Source of the DNA: Lineus longissimus
Taxonomy: Eukaryota > Nemertea > Pilidiophora > Heteronemertea > Lineidae
Assembly: GCF_910592395.1 (NCBI RefSeq)
Contig: NC_088311.1
Location: 12,156,501 to 12,216,500 of the forward strand
Length of the DNA stretch: 60,000 nucleotides
Direction: 5' to 3'
Made by a program: the position numbers and the translations under genes. Shown piece after piece: positions 1-10,590 of the stretch; the stretch's first letter is position 1, and each line of letters begins with the position of its first letter. The notes beneath the pieces were generated by a model. The model ran no database searches, had not been told where the DNA came from, and worked only from the letters and a program-made list of their open reading frames with translations.

Positions 1-250
1 ATCCTCGGAAAGAGGAAACGACAAAACCAGGGCCCCCTTGATGAATATCAAATGTTGGTACATATATTTGGGGCTAAATCTTCCCCTTGCTTAGGTAATT
101 ATTGTCTCCTTCGTTGTGCCCAAGACAAAATCAACTCTGGGTTTACTAAGCGCCGTCCTCTATACCATCGAGCATTCGTTCTATGTCGATAATATGATCA
201 AGGCTCTTGAACAACCTTTGAGGCAGTTGAACTTGCAATGGAACCGCGTC
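1..250 (+). pseudogene. BEL/Pao reverse transcriptase fragment, core part, frameshifted
   Basis: Frame 1 reads through about 60 residues containing the block VHIFGAKSSPCLGNY, which resembles the palm region of BEL/Pao reverse transcriptases. It ends in a stop near 190. A neighbouring frame then gives FYVDNMIKALEQPLRQLN from about 180, the position of the catalytic YxDD motif (here YVDN). A one-base frameshift therefore separates the two parts. The piece is on the + strand although the N-terminal RT, protease and gag remains next to it are on the - strand, so the element is internally inverted with the breakpoint between about 245 and 313. Non-functional. Family assignment is from motif similarity only. 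Confidence 0.7.
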
Positions 251-313
251 TGAACCGCACTAATACACCAACCAAAGTGTAAATGAGATCTGGACAAATG
301 AGTAAATGGTTGT

Positions 314-935
314 TCATTCTATCACCCCTGTATGTTGCGGCAGCATCAAAACCACCCACAATTTATCGAGTTTCTTTGGATTCACTACACCATGGGGCAA
401 ATAGTATGTCCGGTCACTGGTTTGTTTAGACTCCTCAGGTGTCAACTTCAGAGCAAACCCACCTTTTACATAGCCATTCATAACGCTCATATATTTTTCA
501 CACAGAGCGCTATCCTTATAGAGCTTCAAGACTTTGAAATTGACGCTCTACTAATGTGCGATTGTTTTGTAATTTGACAGGGAGTTCAGACCACAATAAG
601 CCAACCTCATAATGACCACTCTGAGTATGACGTACTGATCGAGTCTAATTGAGCCTGTGCCCTTTGATCATTCATAGATATTGGTTTTTTAGACACTAAC
701 TTAGATCGGAAACTGTCAGTTTGCTAAAATTTCTCAACCAGTGCATGTAGGTTGTCATCACTGACATGAATGAAATTGGCACCAGGGCTTGTGTTGCAAT
801 TGAGGTTTCCATTGTTATGTACAACGGGTCCCATGACCGTCCAACCCAGCGGGTTTTGAAAGCCATGGGAAGGTCGTCAGGACCTTCACGACCCTCAAGT
901 GGAAGGAATGCCCTTTTTGTGTCAACTCCAATCAA
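314..935 (-). pseudogene. BEL/Pao pol fragment, protease-RT linker and start of RT
   Basis: Two - strand reading frames carry recognisable BEL/Pao pol segments. One (935-696) has GVDTKRAFLPLEGREGPDDL followed by MAFKTRWVGRSWDP, the linker region after the protease. The other (529-314) has KLYKDSALCEKY and KLTPEESKQTSDRTYYLPHG, the start of the RT domain. Stops and frameshifts separate them, so this is a decayed copy. The downstream palm region is found only in inverted orientation at 1-250. Confidence 0.7.
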
Positions 936-962
936 TACAGTAATTTGACCTGCATCAACTGA

Positions 963-1346
963 CTAAAGATTCAAATCTTGAATGTAGGGCCAAACTGAAC
1001 ACTTACTGTCGTTACTTGGCACCGACTGTTGCGGCGAATTGAATGGGGCATTTAAAGTCCAGGCATTGGTAACTTTCAAGGGAGTCATGTTTGGGTCATT
1101 AGGGTCACTCAACCAGAAAGACACTCTTTTAGAGTTCTGGGCTGGTTCGGTTTCCCTTATATTTCCAATGGAAAGGGTACAATGTGGGCCATTAAGGCCT
1201 ATGTCTCTAGCAAATGATTCTCTGATAAGAGTGGCCTGGCTACTCGAATCGAGCATAGCGAAGGGATCAATGACACGACCGTTGGGCGTATGCAGCCGTA
1301 CGGGCAAAGTCTGCAGATACACTGCATTTGAGATGGGTCGCGTCAT
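963..1346 (-). pseudogene. BEL/Pao aspartic protease fragment
   Basis: This 127-residue frame contains AMLDSSSQATLIRESFA. It matches the flap-to-active-site layout of retroelement aspartic proteases of the BEL/Pao type, where the active-site triad region is followed by S-x-A-T-x-I. The usual D-S/T-G triplet reads D-S-S here. It lies in the correct order between the gag remains (right) and the RT start (left) on the - strand. Confidence 0.65.
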
Positions 1347-1749
1347 TGTTACTGTCTTTATGCCAGCAGAATCATCAGCTCGGGCTTCTCTGGTGAATGA
1401 TTGATGTAGTAGGGATGAATGATGTTTGCCGCAACCATCAGTGTTGCACCTATTCTTTGAAACACAGAGGAGTTTCTCTTTTGGGCTTTTCTTTTCAAAG
1501 ACCGGACATTCAGTGTCCCTTAGTGCAAAACTGACAATGCTTGACTATGGTGAAGTTGAAGCGGCCGGTGCGACCGGGGTTGTAAGCGTAGCCTGTTTAA
1601 CAATGGGAAATTTACCACCGACGAGTTGTTGGTTCGAGTCCTCCACCGTAGCGAAGAGCTTTCTCTTTCTCCAGTAGCCACTGGTAGCTCTACCGTTGGA
1701 TCACCCTTACCAATTTTAACCACATATCTACCCCAAGCCTCCTTCATAT

Positions 1750-2640
1750 TGTAAGGCAGGCGTTAGGTTAGATCAACCAAGAGTCCCTTACCCTTAAGGT
1801 CAGCCGTGTAGCCCATTGTCCGAAACACTTGTTCCAGTTGACTAACTTGGGTACAATACCCTGGCAAATCGGAATATGTTTTGTAATTTTGGCCACTGGT
1901 GTAGTTTATGAATAAAGGCCTCAATAATGTGGGTTGTATTGCCATACCTAGATTGCACTTCTTGAAATGCACTGATGTAGCTGTTCCCACTCAACAACAA
2001 CCCGAGCACCTTGCTCCTTGGTTCATCCCCCAAAAAGGACTTCAAATAACCTAGCTTTTGGGAGTTTGACAATAACGGATTGTTATCAATGAGGTTTTTA
2101 AAACCCAAATGCCATTCTGGCCATTCTGGCCATTCTGTGGGCTCACCATTGAAAGTTTTGATATTTAATTTGGGAAGTCCTAATTTGGGAAATGAGCCAG
2201 GGGGACAACACTGGACTTTGTTGAACGATCGTAGGGTTTAGAACGACACGAGGAGTTTCGAATTTGATATGAAGTGGAGAATTGGGTTGAACGTTTTCCC
2301 AGCACAACGCCTCTACGCTTCGTACAGGTATTTCCACATGATGAACATTTTGATCCTCCAGCCAGTCTTTAGTACGAACAGAACTCGTTCGAACGGTACC
2401 AAACAATTTTTTAGTGTCAGACACTTGCAACTTTTTCAGCTCAAGCTTGGTTTCCAGCGTTCTCGACTTACGTTCCCTTGGTATTTGACGAAGCTTCGTG
2501 GTTTCGCAGAGATCTGAGTCCTTGAGTGCTTGCATTTGAAGCTCGGGGTCAAGCATGAGGTCGGCTTTAGTGATTTCCCGCTGCGTTTCCGATAATTGGC
2601 TCTCGTTTATGGAACCGATAATTCAATAACCTTCATTAGG
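1750..2640 (-). pseudogene. BEL/Pao gag-like remains
   Basis: Several overlapping - strand frames hold gag-like sequence. The segment at 2108-1842 contains KLGYLKSFLGDEPRSKVLG and a following SYISAFQEVQSRYG, typical of the DUF1759-type gag domain of BEL/Pao elements. The segment at 2556-2143 is lysine/arginine rich and probably N-terminal gag. Frames change at least twice, so there is no intact gag. A short run of an 11-bp tandem unit (GGCCATTCTGG-like) lies at 2112-2140. Confidence 0.55.
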
Positions 2641-2869
2641 ACTTTTGTGTCCAATACTTGCTTCGTCTAGGCCTGCCTCATCGGACAGTGCAAACGCACT
2701 GGCCCCGACTGCCTCTCGGGCCCTGAGGGACAGTTGTATGAACGTCCGTATTGACTTTTTCTGTACATGATCCTGGATTATTCGATTATATACGATTCCG
2801 CGGACTCCTGCTCTAGTTCATATATATACCCATATCATGGTTCTGTTGCATCATGATTCAGTTTGGTAG

Positions 2870-3360
2870 TTGTGTACGTGGTCTATTCGTTACTCTGTTG
2901 ACAACGACATGGTTCAATCAATTTTCTAGTCAACTTTATTGGTAACTGTAAGGATAAATATAATGCATAAATCAAAAGCATAAAAAACAGGCCTGTACAA
3001 AAACATGGTTAATACAATAGACGATAGGAAATGGAGAAAATGGAAAAATTTGAAAAGACGTAAATGTGAATACCAAACTGGGGTATACATACCGAATGTG
3101 GAACCTCGAGCACTTTTTGACTAGACCGGGACAGGAGTGAATTGCAATGTCAGGGGACTGAATTTATAGGGCGAACCCAGACGCTTTCATAGGCGCCTGG
3201 CAAACCCTTCCAAGAAAGGACAAAGGAAAATGCTATAAATAGCCACAAGGCCTATGGAAGCGCCCGTGCAGGCGGTCAACTCATAAACAAAACTCCCGCC
3301 TGGGTGAACCGCAGAGAAAATAAAGTTAAAGTATTGACCGGGAGATTGGAATCTCCAACA
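2870..3360 (-). repeat. Candidate 5' LTR of the BEL/Pao element
   Basis: Read on the - strand, the segment begins with TGTTGGAGATTCC, has a TATA-like CCTATAAATTC near 3160 and an AATAAA near 2938, and lies just upstream of the gag remains. These are LTR-like features, but no second LTR copy, primer-binding site or target duplication could be identified. The inner end is uncertain. Confidence 0.35.
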
Positions 3361-4025
3361 GTTTTCATTCCTTCCCCTCTCCCTTTTAACATATTTGTTG
3401 AATAAAAGGTGCTTTTGCAGGGTCTATCAATCAGGCTGGAAAATTGTTTTTACGGGCGTAATCCCAAAAACGATGCGCTAATTATGTTCCTGTGGCGGCC
3501 GTTGTGATGCATGTATGTGTGAGCTTTGGTGGGTGGAGGCAGCAGTTTGAAGTTTAAAGTTGATATGCATGCATAAAAACCCTAACGGCCAAGTAAGAAA
3601 ACACAAACGCCCGACCACCAAACGACCAACTGCACTTGAAACATGATAGGCACCCATTGACCGCTCTCACTTGACTGCACAAACAAGAACTTCATTGACG
3701 TAAGAGGTCTCGGAGCTGCTCTCGTGTAAAGAAAAAATTAAAAATATTCCTCAAGCGGTTTCGAAGGAACCCTCACCACTTGAGCATTGCTGTCTTACCC
3801 ACTATGCCATGAAGCCGTTGTTGTAAATGAACATATTTTTCAGTTTTTCATTTCATGTACAAGCTTGACAGAATACCGTCTTTTGTGCCATCCGTACCAT
3901 TTTCAGTTTTAATGGGGCCTTTAAAATTTGCTCTTTTACAATATTGGCAAAGTGAATTCATAAGATATATAATTAGGAGATGAACATGACACCCTGTGAT
4001 GATTATAGGTGCTCGCAGCTATTTT
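3361..4025. other. Non-coding stretch with a tRNA-like SINE scrap
   Basis: No gene is visible. The only structure I see is a tRNA-like block on the - strand at about 3750-3820, described separately. Confidence 0.5.
3750..3820 (-). repeat. tRNA-derived SINE fragment (possible)
   Basis: On the - strand TGGCATAGTGGG resembles a pol III A box. About 35 bases further on GGTTCCTTCGAAACC resembles a B box with a small insertion. The spacing is that of a tRNA gene, but the stems are imperfect, so a decayed tRNA-derived SINE is more likely than a functional tRNA. Confidence 0.4.
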
Positions 4026-5134
4026 TAGCTCACCTCTTAGCAGAGGTGAGCTTATCCCATACCGTGGCGTCCGTCGTCCGTTGTCGTCGTCGTCGTCCGT
4101 CGTCCATTAGCAGGGCACGTTTCGTAACTGTTAGAACTATTGAGTTGAAACTTGGTACACATGTACCCTTATGTGATGACACCTTGCAGACCAAGTTTCG
4201 GTTCGATTCGTTTCATGGTTTGGCCACCAGGGGGCCAAACATTAAAAGTGAAAATATGCAATATCTCCCTTAATAGTAGTCGGGAAATTTTGAAAAAAAT
4301 ATGGTAGGTACTTCTAGCAATGGTGCATCATATATTCTCCGGGTTTTTGATTTGACCTCCTTTTTAAGGTCACAGAGGTCAAATGGTGTAAATTGGCCGT
4401 TAGGATGTTACGATGGCACGTTTCTAAACTGCAATGACTATTGATACCAAATTTGGTACACATTTACCCCTTAGTCAGGTGATCTCAGGGACCGAAGTTT
4501 GGTCCAATATGATTCACCACTTGACCACCAGGGGGCAAAATCCAAAAACCTTAAAAATGTGATTATTCCTTAACTTCTTGCCCGATTGCCACCAATTTGA
4601 TATCATGGGTACATCTAACCACCATACAGTATATGTCACACAGGTTTTTAATTTGACCTTCTTGTCAAGGTCACAGAGGTCAAATGGCTTAAATTGGCCA
4701 TCAGGCCGTAACTATGGCACGTTTCTTAATTGCAATGACTATTGATCACAAATTAAGTACACATGTACCCCTTGGTCAGGTGATCTTAGGTACCGAAGTT
4801 TGGTGCGATCTGATTTGCCGTTTGGCCTCCAGGGAGGGGGCCAAATCCTAAATTCTTCAAAATGCCATTATTCCTAGTAATGACTTGCCAGATTGGCACC
4901 AATTTTATATCATAGGTACATATAATTCTAACAACCATTCAATGTGTCACCCGGGTCTTCTTTGATTTGACCTACTTTTCAAGGTCACAGAGGTGAATGT
5001 GCTGTAAATTGGCCATTTTGGGGAAATTGTAATTGCTTGGACCTACATCAAACCTAACACTACATGACACAATACCATGCTCTTTATCCATCTTTCCTCC
5101 ACATGAGGTGAGCACAATGGCCCTGGCCATTTCA
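4026..5134 (+). repeat. Dispersed repeat, near full-length copy (AGGTCA-rich family)
   Basis: Starts AGCTCACCTCTTAGCAGAGG and ends GAGGTGAGCACAATGGCC plus CTGGCCATTTCA. It is nearly identical over its whole length to the copy at 16891-18013. Inside are three to four tandem, diverged modules of about 300 bp. Each holds a GGCACGTTTC block, a TTGGCCACCAGGGGGCCAAA-like block and an AAGGTCACAGAGGTCAAATGG block. GTC/CGT trinucleotide runs lie near the start. No conserved protein is encoded; the arginine-rich short ORF comes from the GTC run. Probably a non-autonomous mobile element of unknown class. Confidence 0.8.
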
Positions 5135-5146
5135 TTTTATATTTAA

Positions 5147-5546
5147 CTCTTTCAGTGCCCAAGGACGTACATGTACGACCTAAATATTAAGGTATTTTAG
5201 TTCCTCCAGACGACACCAGATGTCCCCAAGCTACTCAAATGTGGTTCATATGGTTTCTCTGGCCTGGGGCGTCCAAATTGAATAATTTTTTCGACTGAGA
5301 GGATGGGGTGGGGTTTGCCACCCCTCATTTTAGGTGAAAAATGGTGAAAATCGGCCAAAAATACCACTCCCTCAAAAAAATTTAGAACATAATCCTAGTA
5401 TGCCCCTACTTATTACTGCTGTTTTATTGAAACAGGAGGTAAAGACAAAGGTTTTGAAGAATTTTGATGAGTGTATCTCAATTATTTTTGTGAGATTTTG
5501 GGTAGTGACAATGCCCAAAAATGCCCAAATCCTGGCCCTGAAAGAG
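5147..5546. mobile_element. piggyBac-type MITE flanked by TTAA
   Basis: The 400-bp element is flanked by TTAA at 5143-5146 and 5547-5550. Its ends are inverted: CTCTTTCAG at the left and CTGAAAGAG at the right. TTAA target sites and C/T-rich tips are characteristic of piggyBac transposons, and the tips resemble those of the larger element at 37818-40239. It has no transposase coding sequence. Confidence 0.65.
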
Positions 5547-5550
5547 TTAA

Positions 5551-6540
5551 AGATGCAAAAAAAAAATGTCCCGCTTTGCTAGTATTAAAACCATGCGTGT
5601 ATTGAGGAACTGTCGGATGAATTGGAATTCGGTTTCAACATTACGTTTTTCTGCCGTTGATGACTTTTCCGTAAGGAACCCCCCCCCCCCCCCCCCCCCG
5701 TTTTTAGCCCTTTTAGTGGGTCCATTTTATCGAGATTGCCTAGGGATTATTAGAGATTAGCCGTTCAGTTTGTGTATCTCGGAAATTGCCTGGTTCTCAT
5801 CGTTTGATGAAGCGCCGCAGCTTTGCCGATCAGTTAGCGTACCCCCTCCTCAGGCAATTGGCAAGTCGCAGACTGCTCACTCAAACGTGTTCGGTTGCCA
5901 TGCGCAGTTGTTACTATAAAACGGAAAATATCCGTGAATGCCTCGCGATGGACATATTTGCCGCAGAATGTTTTTTCGCGAGTGAAGAATTTTTTTCCCA
6001 GAAAATATAACTGTCTATTTTGACTCTGAGCTCGTAGTGAATGAGGACTGTGGTGTAAAATGTCCCCTACTTAGCATAATCTGAGCAATAATTAAATGAA
6101 AGGTGTTTAAGTTAGGTGTGATTATGACAAGTACTTATTGCACGGGGTATATATGTAGGCCTTCGTTGGGCCAAGCTGTATGCAGTGCCTCTGTGAAATG
6201 CAGTGCCTCTGTGAGACTTTCCCGGTAGAATATTTTTGCGAGCCTGACCTACTCACGATGTTCGCGAAATGATCTGCACCCAAATTTTTTTTCTCTTCTA
6301 CAGTATATAGTGCACAATATTTTGGAAATGTGAAATTAAGATTATTTGTAAAATTTACAGTGTTCATGATTTAAATGGAATTTCAAATGTTCTGGATTAG
6401 TGGATTTTACTGAGAAGGCTAATATCCTCATGAATCTAATCCAAAGTTAAATGTCATCGATTTTTGAATAGAGGGTCATATGTCAAGTATGTTTTGCCAT
6501 GTTGACTATATTACAATGTCTGTTGGTTGCGCTTTGTTGT
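5551..6540. other. Non-coding, with a poly-C tract
   Basis: No gene was recognised. A run of about 20 C lies at 5680-5699. Short open frames here show no recognisable motifs. Confidence 0.5.
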
Positions 6541-7070
6541 AGAATAGGTTTGAGAAGTTTTGTCAGGACTCCATGAAAGAGGGATGTCCTCTTTACTTTT
6601 CTAGCTCTCCATTTGTGGATTATGCAAAGAGAATGTTCACAAATCCTCTTTCTTTTTTTGCAAAATGAGACATTTCACTACAATTTCAGATTTCACTCCA
6701 CTATTATAGCTCACACTAACCCAATCATCAGTCAGACCAACTTTGAACAAAATTAGCCCAAACACAAAGCGTCCTCAGAATAACGTTTGTGACATTTCAC
6801 TATTTTTTTAGGTTTCTTTGTGAAAGTGGGATTTATAAAAGCATTTTTTCTACAACGATATATGATCTCTAGGCAAAATAGCATCTATATTCTTGTTCAG
6901 GCAATCAAAGTCATCAATCTGACAGTGGTTTAAACAAAATTTAGGCAAGACCTTGACCAATATTGAAACATTATATTTCGTAGATGGATACAAAGAGAGT
7001 GCTTACAAATCCTCCATTTTTGTAAGATGAGACATTTCACTGCAAAAACTGCTCATAAATTGGGTCGTCG
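6541..7070 (+). repeat. Dispersed repeat with two internal copies
   Basis: A block reading GAGACATTTCACT preceded by ACAAATCCTC occurs at about 6640-6680 and again at 6995-7040. It recurs at 9690-9735. Neighbouring sequence (CATCAAAGTCA, AAAATCAACCATGCTTC) also recurs at 8470 and 9786. This is an unclassified repeat family. Confidence 0.55.
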
Positions 7071-8330
7071 CTAATGCAGTGCAGACCCTTATTGTCAGTT
7101 TTTCCGTGGATATGTCTGTGGCAGCATATGCCTAGCAACCATGCCTAGCGAAGGCCATTTTTTACTTAGAAAAAACATTTTTAATCATTTTTTTCGAAAT
7201 TTGCTTCCTACGAATTGTGTGGAATACATCAAGCCTCTTTGTCACCAATTTTCAGCAAAATCGGAGTAAAAGTGAAGGCGGTGAATCGATTTGTTTCAGC
7301 TCAATGGTTTCGGCCAATTGGGAATGCTATGCAAAACACCATTCTGTATATGTGACCACGCACACGAAAACATGCCCCAATAAAATCGCTTATTGCACCC
7401 AACAAAACCACAGACAATCAAATATCTCACGCGTATCACGTAACTAAGACTCTTATTAGATACATACTTCTGTATCTCTCCGTGTCGTTGTGTTATTATT
7501 TAATAATCACCGATGGAAGTTGGGAATTTTCGCTAAATGTCAGCGTGCGATCGCCATTTCCTGACGTGTTTACAACTTTGTCAGAGGCGGGGTGTAACTT
7601 AGCATCGGGAGTATGTATATTCAAGCTGACGGCGCCGCCTTATTCTTTCTACAATTGAATGTTAATGATTGTAAATCAGCAGGCGTGACCTATACATGTT
7701 CCAGACACCATGTCACGTGGTTAGCCTGTCTGCTGTGTCCAATTTGCACGCCAAAGAAATCACAACAAATTCAAATCTCAGGCTGCTTGTTGATTGGCTG
7801 CAGACTGAGTGAACAGGCAATATCCAAATCGCCTGCCGCGAAGTGTGTAGCCCTTCGCAAAATAGTGCATACAAACATTATCAAAAAAGGGTATTAATTG
7901 ACTGAATGTGATGTATCTTTTTAATGGAATCTCAATTTCTAAACATTTTGAAATTTTCTGTCGAGAGAAAATGCGATATTTTTGCTGGATAAAGTATTAC
8001 AATTTTCTTGTAATAGTGATTAAACATTTGGGGCCAGGGTTATCATTGGAGCATAGTAAAAAGTGGAATGATTAGCCTGGCACGGCGAGGGTGTGCTGTG
8101 TCCAGGAAATGGCGGTAAATGAGTTGTTCTCGGGCCGGGTTTCTCTAGCTGACCGATATCCGAGTTCGTCACAATAAGCGATGATATAGGTCTGTATGTT
8201 CACTAGAAAAAGATGCGTGTCAAAGTGTCGAAATATGTAATGAATTATTTCGAAATGGTTTATGCGTTTTTTAGTGACATTCCATGCATCCTTCCCATGT
8301 TGTGGTATCTTAGAGTCCTAGCCAAGACGA
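7071..8330. other. Non-coding stretch, nothing recognised
   Basis: Short open frames only. I see no recognisable protein motif, exon signature or repeat. Confidence 0.45.
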
Positions 8331-8635
8331 CGACCCATATTAGCCTAATGGCTTGTTCATGTTGTCACAGACCTAATAATCAGTCTGTCAAAGTTCTAAC
8401 AAAATTGGCCCAAACATATAGCGTCCTAAGAACAAAATAACTTTTATAATCTTTGTAACATTTCTGTTCATCAAAGTCACTATTGTCAAAAATCAACCAT
8501 GCTTCCAGTCAGAGTGGTCCTATCTACTCTAAACAATGATATATATAGTATAAGCATAGTATATATACTAGCAATTAATCTCTATCTGGGGTGACACAGA
8601 AAGCATTATATAGAATGAAGCTTGTTTACACTATA

Positions 8636-9654
8636 CAGTGGAACCCCGGTAACACGACCACCCAAGGGACTTAGCCGAAGTGGTCGTGTTACCGGGGTGG
8701 TCGCGTTAGTGAATTTAAGAATCATAAGTAGGTTTTCCCGCCAAAACATCGTCCTAGCAGATATGCTGTGTGTACATTGACATGCATTAATGACTACGCC
8801 ACCGGGTGATTCGATAATTTTGTGTGTATATTACGAATAAAAAATCATTTTCTTGACTGTTTTGCGTTTAATTTACAACTTATGTAAATGAGTAAATAAA
8901 CTGACGAGAGCTAATTAGACCAAACATTACATTAAAACTTGAGCATGCTAATTAGAGCAAGCATGTTATTCACACCATCGGCAGCTGCCTTCTTGATGTC
9001 AAGCTAATATTCCCGCTAACATTGAGAGAGGTGATGTGAGAAGATGTTGAGAATTCTTCCTGATGTCTTCCTGCTTTAACTTCAGCCAATTTGAACTGGT
9101 ACTGATTAAATCATCTTTTTAAAAACGTATTTTATCAATTTTACGACGTAGTAAGCATTCTTTACTTTGAGTATTGGTACTCTTACTAATCAACATAATT
9201 TATTTGTCCTAAAAACTACGTGTGCATGCCTCTTGACATTATTTAATACTAAATGATGAAAAACAAACCGTGAGTCGAAAAGAAAGTTTATTCTTCATTT
9301 TATTTGCGCTTACATTTGATCAAACTCACTTACACAACCTTTAATTTTCATATGGATTCCCATGGTCATTGTGTTCGAGGTGCTAACTATCAACACGGAT
9401 TTGCGAGAAGGTGCCAATTGATACGATGCGGTCATGGTTGATTATGGCAATTAGGCCTCATGGTCGCGTTAGCAGGGTTAATTTGCAGTTTGGGACCGAC
9501 CAAGCTGGTGGTCGCGGTTTGGGTACCGGGGTGGTCGTGTTAGCGAGGGCCAGTTAATGGGAATTAGAGAGAAAACCATTCGGGACCGGAGAATTTTGGT
9601 CGTGTTCGCGGGGTGGTCGCGTTACTGAGGTGGTCGCCGACCGGGGTTCCACTG
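8636..9654. mobile_element. Non-autonomous TA-flanked DNA transposon (pogo/Tigger-like ends)
   Basis: The 1,019-bp element has inverted ends, CAGTGGAACCCCGG at the left and CCGGGGTTCCACTG at the right, flanked by TA (8634-8635 and 9655-9656). GGTCGTGTTACCGGGGTGG-type motifs recur near both ends and form local hairpins (8652-8690). No transposase is present. CAGT tips with TA duplication fit the pogo branch of Tc1/mariner. It splits a copy of the repeat seen at 6541-7070: the pieces at 8400-8635 and 9657-10190 are continuous with each other. Confidence 0.7.
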
Positions 9655-9854
9655 TACAATGTATTTTGTAGATTTATACAAAGAGAGTGCTTACAAATCC
9701 TCTTTTTTTGTAAGATGAGACATTTCACTTCAAAAATCCTCATATATTCATATTCATTCTTTTACAATCTTTGTAAAATTTTTGTTCATCAAAGTCACTA
9801 TTTCAAAAATCAACCATGCTTCTAGACTGAGTAGTCCCAGCTACACTAAATATT

Positions 9855-10110
9855 GATATAATTATAATAATAATAATAATAATAATATTTATTTACCTCC
9901 TAAAAGGAGAACATTAAAAATAAAATACATTAATAAATAGACTATACACAGAAGTAGACATTTTTAAAAGGCCCGAATCAAGATCTTAACCAACCGGCCC
10001 TCACTGAAGTCCGCAATGCCATACCTGTCGCTGAAAATGAGGGACTTCAGTGAGTCAGTCACCCCATCCTCAGCGACAGACACACCACCAGCGTGCCACA
10101 ATGTATATAT
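9855..10110 (-). mobile_element. 3' end of a retroelement with ATT-repeat tail
   Basis: On the - strand the frame reads SLIFSDRYGIADFSEGRLV and then KILIRAF before a stop. It is followed by A/T-rich sequence ending in an (ATT)n run at 9856-9890. A coding C-terminus followed by a microsatellite tail fits a truncated non-LTR retrotransposon or retrocopy. I do not recognise the protein. Confidence 0.4.
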
Positions 10111-10590
10111 ATTATATTAGTAATTAATATATGTAATATTAGTAATTAATCTCTACCTACAGTGACACAGACTACATTGTTTAGAATTACCGTAGGCTTG
10201 TTTATACACCTCTGGTTATGTAATGATCACAAAAAGCAGCAGTGGCTCATATCCTCAACTCAAAGGAGGTGTTAAACCCTGCTGCTCGCTGTTGGATTAG
10301 TAAGCCCTAACCAAACAACTTACTACAGTCTATTACAAATTCGATTACAAATGTGGCAAAGTTAAAAAAATCATGCAAGTCTATTTTTGTCGAAACTAGA
10401 GCTCTGATGTTGATCATATGTGGTGTATAGGTAGCCACATGCATCGCCTACTTTAATGACCCACTTTGATCCCGATCTGATTTTATATGAGGCCACCAGG
10501 GGGCAAAGTTCATAAATAATCAATGGCGATACTCGGGCATCCATCGTCACCACATACAGAACTATTGCATGATTCTCTCCTTGACATTTG

